From Zygnema cylindricum (Eukaryota; Streptophyta; Zygnematophyceae; Zygnematales; Zygnemataceae), in NCBI GenBank assembly GCA_037447655.1, contig JBBHKE010003167.1, positions 192,432 to 208,226 on the forward strand: a stretch of DNA of 15,795 nt, given 5' to 3'. The position numbers and the translations under genes are program-made. Positions 1-7,266 of the stretch are shown here, piece after piece (the first letter of the stretch is position 1; each line of letters begins with the position of its first letter). Under the pieces are notes generated by a model. It did no database searches, was not told the DNA's origin, and saw only the letters and a list, made by a program, of their open reading frames with translations.

Positions 1-1706
1 GCCGGTAAGCCGGCGTTGGGTTCCCTGGTTTTCGACATGGCCTCCTTCCCCTCCTGCTCCAAGCTCTCGCTTAGTGAGCTTCTGCTAACCGTCGCCGTCT
101 GGTAGCATAACGCGACGACTTCTGGGCTACACTCGTCGAGATTTTGCTTGAGATGTGGGATGTTGTCCTCAAGCTTCTCATAGCACTTCTCTGCATGCCG
201 TATGAGGCCGTTAACGTCAAAGGGAGTCAGTTATTCCAAGTGTCCCTGCGACTTCTGGATCACCCTCCGCTACGCTGCTATGTTGCGTAGGTTTCGAATC
301 GCTGCTGCGTTGCTCTAACACCGCAACTTTAGCACCCTAGTTGCTAACTACTAAGTACTCAACTGTGTAACCCTCTTATACTGCCTCCCACTAGGTCTTC
401 AGCGTCCCTGTGAACCTTATTGACTGAGGGAAACTGCAATTGCCGGAGTATGCCGTACGTCTCTTCACGATACTCTTCGAACTCCTGTTGTAGGGTGTAG
501 AGTTCGTTTTAGAGCTGCTCACATCGGGTCTTCAGCAGCGCAATACGATGGTCTGCCGCTGCCAATCGTCTTCGAGTGATTCGCTCTCGAACCTCGTCCT
601 CCCCTTCCTCCGGTACAGCTTTTGGTCCCTTGGGTTGCGGCCGAATGGCCGCTGTTGTAAGCTCCTCGGGTGCTAGAATTTGGGGCGCTTCGCGTTCTAC
701 AAGTTGTTGTTCCTCTTCCGCCTCTTCTTCAACCGATTCCCACCAGGGTACCTTCCTTAGCTTGAAGGACACATGTTTCCTGGCCGCTCGGGCCCGCCGC
801 AGAGCGTTCTTCCGGGCCAGCTTGAGTGCTTGTACCTCAGGTGTAACCTCTGCCTGAGGGATGATATCATGGAGGCGGACATCCCACGGGTGATAACGAC
901 GAAGCAACCCGGAAACATCCACCCTGTACTAGTATTTAGTCTCAACTACTTCCACAAACGACAAGGCATGAGGGTTTAGTTGAGCATAACCCTTGTAGTT
1001 GTTCCCGAGGTCCTTTGTCCTCATAAAATTCCAGGCCGGGTGGGACGGTACGTTGACGGGGATAAAGATAGGATCCCCAGGCTTTCCCGTACGCCACTCC
1101 TCAGGCCACTCTGCTGGATCCCAATATAAGCGCTTTGCGAAACTGAAGGTGAGATCCGGATGCCGTGTGTCGACAGGGAATGGAAAGAGGTAATCGGGAA
1201 TTTCCTCTCCTTTTTCACTCTCCTCGGCCGTCTCCCTTTGACCTTCCCGAAGGAGAAATAAATCGTCTCCACTGGGGTATTGTGCTTCCGTTTTTTTTTT
1301 CCCCGCTTTCAGAGGACTGCTCGTTTGCGGTACTCTCCTTGTTGGGGTCCCTCATCACCTCCACATCCGAGGCGCGCTCCTCAATTGGCAGAGGCGTTGG
1401 TTCTCGTTTTGGTTCCTCCGCCTCCGAGAGCTCATGATCTTCGTGATATTACTGATCCTTTTCCCGGAGTGGGGTGTATTCGGGGTCGTGTGAGTTTTTC
1501 GACCCCTCCCCTCCACTGGTTTCTGCCGCCCGAGGGTCGCAACTGGCGGTTTCTTCTGGTTCCATCTCCGCTTCTACCTCTCTTCTCTGGTCTGCCTCTA
1601 CTATGGCCTCCGTCGCCACTAACAATCTATCAAGACGGGGTACATCCCCTTGCCCCACCCGTACCAGTCTCCTTCTTTTCAGTAGTTGGGAGGATGACAA
1701 CGCCAT
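1..1706 (-). pseudogene. Decayed gene for a large charged, coiled-coil-rich protein (unrecognised)
   Basis: I do not recognise the family. Read on the minus strand from an ATG at 1706-1704 (context CCCATGGCG), protein-like sequence continues almost to the window edge. It is broken by a TAA at 1449-1451, a frameshift at the A10 run (T10 on plus, 1291-1300), a TAG at 929-931, a TAA at 509-511, the LTR fragment at 269-380, and a TAA at 231-233. The product would start basic (SSQLLKRRR), then carry an acidic Glu/Pro-rich stretch, a Trp/Pro-rich segment (WDPAEWPEEW, about 1110), a basic stretch with LRRYHPWDV (about 900), and a heptad-like helical tail (LQQEFEEYREE, about 465). The frame is the same across each stop, which chance ORFs would not show. 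It may be a host gene, a retroelement accessory ORF lying 3' of pol, or the gag of another element. The C-terminus lies outside the window. Confidence 0.6.
269..380 (-). mobile_element. LTR fragment related to the 5' LTR at 6752-7266
   Basis: About 112 bp align with 7156-7266, the U3 end of the chromovirus LTR, in the same orientation. The first 19 bases are identical and by hand I count about 84% identity overall, with one 1-base gap. The outer end reads TATAAGAGGGTTACA on minus, against TGTAACAGGGTTACA in the intact LTR. The purine-rich TGGGAGGCAG directly before it (381-390 on plus) could be a polypurine tract, as expected next to a 3' LTR. The R/U5 part is missing: homology stops at 269 within the GCTAYG-rich repeat part of U3. 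It could be the truncated 3' LTR of the element to the right, or a remnant of a separate insertion, because protein-like sequence resumes at 263 on its other side. Confidence 0.75.
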
Positions 1707-1900
1707 GGGTACTGTCGTGTATGAAAATTCAAACAATTACAGAAGCGATGGTAAGCTGGCTGTGCGGAGTGAAACACTCTCTAAACTGCCTATAATGGGT
1801 TGGTCGTGAGAACGGATGGCGACTTCATCAAAAAGGGTTGAGGGTTTCACATTTGGACTCTGCGAAGCGTCGCATTGTGCGAGGGTATCGCATCGTCTAA

Positions 1901-1908
1901 TATTTATA
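1901..1908 (-). promoter_or_regulatory. TATA box of the decayed gene
   Basis: TATAAATA on the minus strand, about 195 bases upstream of the ATG at 1706. That spacing allows a start site near 1870-1880 and a leader of about 170 nt. A telo-box-like AAACCCTC lies in the predicted leader. This suggests the decayed gene had its own promoter, and was not translated only as a 3' extension of retrotransposon pol. Confidence 0.45.
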
Positions 1909-2167
1909 AAACTGCGCTCCTGCAGCGAACTCGAGGGTTCGTTGTCACCAATGTGGTGAAACACAATTGCGTCGTTGCGCTTTTTTGTTAGCGCAATGGT
2001 GGCGCTGCCCTCCTCTGGCGGCATTGTAACCGTGCTGCGCCGCGATGGCTACGCAGCTGTAGCGATGCGGTGCGGTAACATCGCCACTGCGTGTTTTCCT
2101 CACGTCCCCAATATTATTGCAATGGTTGCAATGCTGCGAATCGATCTTTTACCACGGTCGCTGCGAT

Positions 2168-2180
2168 TGACCCTCCGGTG
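2168..2180 (-). promoter_or_regulatory. Possible polypurine tract of the chromovirus
   Basis: CACCGGAGGGTCAA-like sequence on minus, about 20-35 bases after the pol stop, where second-strand priming and the 3' LTR are expected. No sequence matching the LTR start (TGTAACAGGG) follows, so either the 3' LTR has been lost or replaced, or the real tract is TGGGAGGCAG at 381-390. Confidence 0.3.
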
Positions 2181-2201
2181 AAGCCGAGTGTCCGCACACT
2201 G

Positions 2202-4349
2202 CTAAAAACGGCTCTGCAACTCAGGCGAATGTAGATCCTCCTCGTCCACCGAAGAGTCGTCCTCAACTCCGTAGCCCTTCCAACGCACCAAATATTGGGT
2301 GGAGGTGGAATCTCGAGAGCGACGCGACTGAAGGATCTTTTCCACCTCATACTCATCCGAAGTACCTTTAACCGGCGGTAAAGGAGTATTTTGTCTTCGA
2401 CCATGAAATATCGAATTCGGGTCGCGAAATAGTTTGAGAAAGGAAACATGGAACACATTGTGGATATGCCAGTCGTCTGGTATATTTAGCTTATATGCCA
2501 CCTCTCCCACCTGCGAAAGAACGGTGAACGGGAGCGTGAATTTCGGTGCCAATTTCTTGGAGAGGGCACCCGGTAATGATAAGTTTGCCATATTAAGGCG
2601 GACCTTATCATCCACGCTAAAAACGGAGTCCATCCGGTGAGTGTCCGCGTGCGACTTTTGGCAATCTTTGGCCAACTGGAGCGCCTTTGCGGCTTTTTCC
2701 AAGTTCCTTTGCAACGTTTGGGCAAAATTCAGGGCTGCGGGTGTAGGACAGTTTGCCACCAATAGATTTTGGGGTAGTGTGGGCTGTCGACCATTGAGGA
2801 AGAAGGGCGTAGCATTCGTGGACGAGTGTATCGCACTATTGTACGCCACCTCTATCGCCGTTGAATGGTTCACCCAATCCATTTGGTGGACTGAGACGTA
2901 CGCCCGCAAGGCCTCCTCTAAAGTGCGATTCACCCTTTCAGTATGTCCGTCAATCTGAGGGTGATAAGCTGTGGACATTGCCAAATATGTGCCACACAGC
3001 TCAAATAGGTTTCTCCAAAAGTGGCTCACAAATTTCCAATCGCGGTCGTTGACGATCTTCTTCGAAAGTCCATAATGGCAAAATATCTCCCGAAAGAACT
3101 AGTCCGCGACATCCCGCGCAGTGGCCGTAGTTGTCGTGGGTAGGAAATGAGCCATTTTTGTCAAATAGTCCACCACGACGAAGATTGAGTCATAACCCTC
3201 CTTAGTCAACGGAAGAACCACGATGAAATCCATCGAGATCGCCTCCCAAGGAACAGATGGTATGGGGAGTGGTTGTAACGGACACTGTTGCCCCAATTCT
3301 GATTTATTCCTATTACAAGAGTCACACGTCTGGACATAATCCACAAGGTCTTGAGTCATGTTCGGCCAATAATACGCCTCAGCGACACGTGCCGTTGTTT
3401 TATCTCGCCCGAAATGTCCGCTGAGCGGTTCGTCATGACTCACTTTAAGTATTGCGTGACGTAACTCTTGGTTTGTCAGGAAGTAAAGTTTGGTTGTCTG
3501 ACTTGGTCTCTGATGCGACATACCATTGGCTGTTCGAAACAATACCCTCCCTTTACTGAGTTCCTTCATTGTCTCGTCTTCGTCGTAAGCGGCCTTGATT
3601 TTTCTTAGCCACTGCTCGTCCACGTGCACCGTACTGGTGACTGCGCTGAGCGTCGCATCCTGCGCTGCATTCGACGCTGCGGTGTTTGTCTTTGCAGAGC
3701 TTACGTTGACCTCCTGCAATGCCTGCGATCGTTGCTCCGTAGCTGGCGCAGCGACTCCAGGTCTTCTTGACAGCGCATTCGCCGGGTTCGTATTGCCCGA
3801 CTTATACTCAATAGCAAGTTCCGTCTCGAAGGTCTGAAGAAACGTCATCCACCTTACTTGTTTCTTAGACAGCTTCGGTTGCCTTTGTAGGTACTGTAGG
3901 GCGTGGTGATCCGTGATGACCGTGATCCGCTTCCCCTGAACGTAACATTTCCAAACCTCCAGCGCATTGATGATCGCAATTGTCTCGTTTTCATGGGTGA
4001 CCCAGTTAAGCTCCGTTTCCTTTAGTTTTCGGTTGTCGTAGGCAATGGGTTGTAGGCCTTTTCCGTGATCTTGCATAAGGATTGCTCCAATAGACGTATC
4101 GCTGGCGTATGTGATTATCGTCGAAGGTAAGTTCGGGTGGGGAACAGCTAACACAGGGGCGGTAACCAACCGCTCCTTTAACGTGTTAAACGCTGCCCCT
4201 TGCCCCGTTTTCCACTCGTATGGCACTTCATTCTTGAGCAATTCAGTGAGTGGTGTAGCGATTTTTGCAAAACCCTCGACAAAACGTCGATAGTAGGAGC
4301 ATAATCCCAGAAATCTCCGTAATTCCGTAATATTTGCGGCTGCGGCCAT
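2202..4349 (-). pseudogene. pol 3' part: RNase H, integrase, chromodomain
   Basis: One frame of about 715 codons with a single TAG (3099-3101). It starts in the RT connection (ITELRRFLG). RNase H carboxylates appear as D84 (ASDTS), E120/E122 (THENE) and D147 (ITDHHAL), but the last Asp of the usual ADALSR motif is Asn (ANALSR, residue 191). Integrase has the HHCC zinc motif H305-x6-H312-x29-C342-x2-C345, then the full catalytic triad D374, D435 and E471 with exact D35E spacing. A GPY-like module (near 2560) and FHVSFLK follow. The chromodomain covers about 2354-2202: the aromatic cage looks intact (YEVEKIL, RWKGYG), but the later conserved Trp (usual TWEPEE) is replaced by SSVDEE. The TAG falls between the first and second integrase catalytic Asp. 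Confidence 0.93.
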
Positions 4350-5063
4350 TCTTTCACTGTCCTTGTTTTGTTCGGATCCACTGCGATTCCGTCCCGGCTC
4401 ACCACATGGCCCAGAAAATGAATTCTCTCCTTCAAGAAGTCACATTTACTCCTCTTTGCATACAATTGGTTCTGGAGAAAGACTTGCATGACCGTCCGCA
4501 GATGTTTCAAATGATCCTCCAGCGTTCGGCTTTTCACCAAGATGTCGTCTAGAAAGACGATCACAAACGCATCCAGATATTGCCGAAAGATGGAGTTCAT
4601 CAGATGCATAGAAGTCGCCGGTGCATTAGTATACCCGAACGGCATCACCCGAAACAAAAAATGGCCATATCGAGTTCTAAACGCCGTCTTTTCCACATCC
4701 TCGGCAATTCTGAATGGTGATAACAGCTCCGCAAATCTATCTTCGAGAAATATTTAGCACCTCGAAGTCGATCCAAAAATTCATCTATTCTCGGTAAAGG
4801 GTACGAATTTTTCACCATTAACTTGTTTAGCGCTCGGTAATCCATACACATACGAAAAACTCCAGCTTTCTTATTCACGAAGAGGACGGGGGCTTCATAC
4901 TGGGACTTGCTCGGTTGAATTGCTCCGGCTTCGACCAACTCCGAAAGTTGCTATTTGAGTTCGTCTAATTCGGTGTAACTCATCTTGTACATCCGATTAG
5001 CTGGGGTACCGCTCCGGGCATAAGCTCTATCTTGTGGTCTACCTCGCGCTTTGGAGGTAATCC
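4350..5063 (-). pseudogene. pol: reverse transcriptase domain
   Basis: Recognised by LPPKREVDHKIEL (about 5055), EAPVLFVNKK, RMCMDYRALNK, YPLPRIDEFLDRL, FSKIDLRS (about 4750), then in another frame TRYGHFLFRVMPFG and the catalytic FLDD at 4544-4555 (the YxDD box; FLDD/FIDD is usual in plant gypsy elements), and FLGHVVS. Breaks: TAA at 5064-5066 before the domain, a frameshift near 5000, TAG at 4951-4953, a frameshift near 4725 just after the IDLRS motif, and another near 4350 at the junction with the connection/RNase H frame. The catalytic aspartates are intact, but the domain is scattered over three frames. Confidence 0.92.
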
Positions 5064-5441
5064 TTATGGGAGCTTCGAGGGAAAAACATCAACATACTCC
5101 TCGAGACGTTTTGTCACAAATTCCAGGGCCTCTTTGGAAGTCTTTGTAGTGTCGTCACTTGCTTTTGAGTCGAAGTCGAAGTCTTTCTTCTTCCATTCCT
5201 CCGGAATATCCTCCTTCGCCTCCTCCATAGGCTGGACGACCGCCGTACCAATCGTCTCCCCCCTTTTGAGTGCCCTCTTTAGTCGTAAGGCCGCCATACA
5301 AATCGTCTCCCCCTTTATGAGTGCCCTCTTTAGCTGTATGGCCGAAAGCAGGCGTCCTTTTTTCGCTCCCTTACCAGTCGCTCACGCTTTTACCTCAAAC
5401 TCTTCTTCACCTTTCTTCACTCTTATGTTGCCACTTTTCTA
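5064..5441 (-). pseudogene. Protease-RT linker of pol
   Basis: Charged linker in one minus-strand frame between protease and RT, with TAG at 5439-5441 and a TGA near 5390. It contains a 17-residue unit present twice in tandem (core LKRALxKGETI) and ends in a Glu/Lys-rich stretch leading to YVDVFPSKLP, a motif that comes just before RT in many gypsy elements. The stop at 5439 follows LQKWNPMID, where family members have Trp, so a TGG to TAG change is likely. Confidence 0.75.
5251..5352 (-). repeat. Two 51-bp in-frame tandem units
   Basis: ATCGTCTCCC starts at 5251 and again at 5302 (plus strand), and each is followed by near-identical sequence containing GAGTGCCCTCTTTAG. The period is 51 bp, so 17 codons are duplicated without changing frame. 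The copies have diverged at several positions, so the duplication is not recent. Confidence 0.85.
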
Positions 5442-5698
5442 GTCGATCATCGGATTCCATTTTTGTAGCCACGGCTTCCCTAAGATTACCTCATGGTCTC
5501 CAAGAGGTAATACATGAAGTGTGTCGTACCATTCAAACCTTCAATTACGACGCGTAACCTCAGAGTATGATGGGTAATGGCCAATGAACATCCGTCGGCC
5601 AATTGTACCGACTGACTATCCTTTAGCACCACGAGAGGAAGTTTCAATCTTTTCACCGTCATCTCATTGATGAAATTCCCCGATGCACCGCAGTCCAC
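5442..5698 (-). pseudogene. pol: retroviral-type aspartic protease
   Basis: The active-site box reads DCGASGNFI (about 5695-5670) against the usual DSGA(T/S)xNFI, so Cys replaces the Ser/Thr after the catalytic Asp. It is followed by QLADG and, after a frame change near 5510, the C-terminal VILGKPWLQKWNP motif. The enzyme would release gag and pol products. It lies in a different frame from gag, and the in-frame TAG just upstream of the active site means no fusion with gag is possible in this copy. Confidence 0.85.
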
Positions 5699-6717
5699 AT
5701 GAAACTAACTGCGCTCACTCCATTTCGACCTCGAAATACCAAAGGGTCTCCTCCCTCACCAGCTAATCTCATGATGTTCAATTTGCCCTTTTTCAAACTT
5801 CTCCTTTTTGGGCAATCTCGGGCCATATGGTCCGGGGATCCGCATTGGAAGCATAAACCGTTTTGCTTCCTCCGTTGGAGCTCCTCGGGGGACAAGTCAT
5901 TGGTCTTGGCTTTGGTAGTCTTCTTCTTTTTCCGCAGCACGTTGACCACCTCCTTATCCTCATTAATTGCTCCGAGCTCCATGGGAGGTGGACCATCGTC
6001 GCGTCGACCTCCTCCACCACTGCTCGACCCATAATGGTAGGGTCTACAAAAGGTGAAGTATACCGAATTGGTCCGTTCAGCAAACTGAATGATTGCCGAG
6101 AGACTAGGAGGTGTACTTTCCCTAGCCAGCTTTTGCTCCACATCTCGACGAATGGATGCCTTGAGTCCCTTCACGTAACGATCCACGGCTTCATCCTCCG
6201 TCATCATAGGTGTTTGAACCTTGCACTCCAAGAACCGTTGTGTAAACTCCAACACTGAAGTTCGTTGTTTCAATACTGCAATAATATCTCTCGGAACCTT
6301 AACCGCATTGACAGGTTGCTAAAAGTCGTGGAGGAGTTGGATGAATAGAGCCCAAACAGTCGGCGTCTCATCGTTTTCAACCATTGTCCTCCACCATGCT
6401 CCCGCTGCTCCTTTAAGAAGACCACCCGCGTAGTGAATCTTCTCCCGGTTTGATAGACTAGGAAATTTTTTGAGATAATTCGCAAGGGAGAACAACCACG
6501 TGTCAAGGTTCTTATGCCTGGCCGGATCAAATTCGTCGGGAAGTCTTAACTTCGGTCTCCTTAAGTCTCTCTCTGCCCCTCCAAGCGAACGTTCGCCGAG
6601 ACGAGCTTCCAATGTTGTGACGGTTTTGCTCAGTTGCGCATTCTGTAATCTAACGTTTTCTAACTCCTAGAGAACTTGCGCTAACATTTCTGCGGTGGAC
6701 ACGCCGTGGTTGGCCAT
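5659..6717 (-). pseudogene. gag with CCHC zinc knuckle
   Basis: A single minus-strand frame from ATG 6717 (MANHGVSTAEML), 22 bases after the PBS, interrupted by TAG at codon 17 (6667-6669) and TAG at 6319-6321. It carries the plant gypsy gag core (WLFSLANYL, AAGAWW, VLEFTQRF, YVKGLK), a Gly/Ser/Arg spacer, a Lys-rich stretch, and the nucleocapsid knuckle CFQCGSPDHMARDC, which fits C-x2-C-x4-H-x4-C exactly, at 5812-5853. Gag packages the element RNA into particles in the cytoplasm. About 345 codons is a normal length for this group. Frame is lost at the protease junction. Confidence 0.92.
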
Positions 6718-6738
6718 GCTGTCGAGTCACTAGGAGAA

Positions 6739-6750
6739 GCTCTAGTACCA
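6739..6750 (-). promoter_or_regulatory. Primer-binding site (initiator Met tRNA type)
   Basis: TGGTACTAGAGC on minus, one base inside the LTR end. The plant initiator-Met PBS is TGGTATCAGAGC; two bases differ. It fixes element orientation and the inner border of the LTR. Confidence 0.85.
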
Positions 6751-6751
6751 G

Positions 6752-7266
6752 TGTAAAAGGTACAAAATACCACAGTGCACAACGGAAGATACCAAGGACC
6801 TCCTCGTAACAACAAGAAGATTCACACCACAAGGACAGGTAAAAGTTGCGCTTTATTACTCGGGAGAAGATTACAATATCCAGCGCTCGCTAACAAGGTC
6901 TACACAAAGATTCTGTCCCTTAACTAAGTCTGCCCGACTATTTAAACTCATTAGCTGCTAGTCACTCTTGTACTATACAGGTGCACATGTGGACCTTCAA
7001 GGTCTTCCTAGATCAATCTCAAGACATTCTTCTAGAACCATACAATTCAATCTACATTCCGCGGCGTTGCTATGCTGTTACGATGCGTTGCTATGTTGCG
7101 CTCCTATACTGCTCTGCTATGCTGCTACGCTACTTAGTTGCTACGCCGCTAAGTTGCTACGCTGCTATGTTGCGCTGGTCTGGAATCGCAGCTGCGCTGC
7201 TCTGACACCGCAACTGTAGCAGCCAGTTGCTAGCTACTAAATTTTGAACTCTGTAACCCTGTTACA
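6752..7266 (-). mobile_element. 5' LTR of the chromovirus (515 bp)
   Basis: On minus it runs from TGTAACAGGG (7266) to TTTTACA (6752), giving TG...CA ends with the PBS one base further in. A TATA-like TTTAAATA lies at 6939-6946 and a polyadenylation signal AATAAA at 6852-6857, which makes 6947-7266 mostly U3 and the rest R/U5. The outer end has a short inverted repeat (TGTAAC..GTTACA). Flanking DNA at 7267 turns AT-rich, as expected outside the insertion. A target-site duplication cannot be tested without the other LTR. Confidence 0.88.
7060..7180 (-). repeat. Irregular GCTAYG-type repeats in U3
   Basis: Many imperfect copies of words such as GTTGCTATGTTGCG, CTGCTACG and GTTGCTACG follow one another in U3 upstream of the TATA-like box. 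Repeats in this position often act as retroelement enhancers. The LTR fragment at 269-380 begins within this repeat block, so slippage or recombination in it could have made the truncation. Confidence 0.7.

Larger units (their letters stand above)
1707..2201. other. Non-coding stretch between chromovirus pol and the decayed gene
   Basis: No convincing coding region. On minus it holds a TATA box (1901-1908) and, about 60 bases further on, an AAACCCTCAACCC stretch like the telo-boxes of plant promoters. The part nearest pol (about 1970-2160) is rich in GCGATG/GCTACG-like words, similar in style to the U3 repeats at 7060-7180, but I could not align it to the LTR. Confidence 0.5.
2202..7266 (-). 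mobile_element. Degenerate Ty3/gypsy chromovirus LTR retrotransposon
   Basis: Minus-strand order is 5' LTR, PBS, gag with CCHC zinc knuckle, aspartic protease, reverse transcriptase, RNase H, integrase, chromodomain. The RT-RNase H-integrase order defines Ty3/gypsy, and the C-terminal chromodomain puts it among chromoviruses. Every domain is identifiable, yet gag-pol is broken by at least three frameshifts (near 5690, near 4725 and near 4350; more in the linker) and several stops, so it cannot encode a working polyprotein. A full 3' LTR is not seen. If the LTR fragment at 269-380 is its remnant, the element spans 269-7266 and includes the unknown gene. I give the conservative left border, the pol stop. 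Confidence 0.93.

Noticed and set aside
576-857. 93-codon Ser/Ala-rich plus-strand frame
   Set aside because: Antisense shadow of the Glu/Arg-rich part of the decayed minus-strand gene.
1280-1809. Long plus-strand open frames of 171 and 111 codons
   Set aside because: Pro/Ser/Leu-rich antisense shadows of the decayed minus-strand gene; the minus-strand reading gives coherent charged protein across stops.
1737-2024. 95-codon minus-strand frame upstream of the decayed gene
   Set aside because: It spans the TATA box and telo-box-like leader, so it is more likely promoter and leader than protein.
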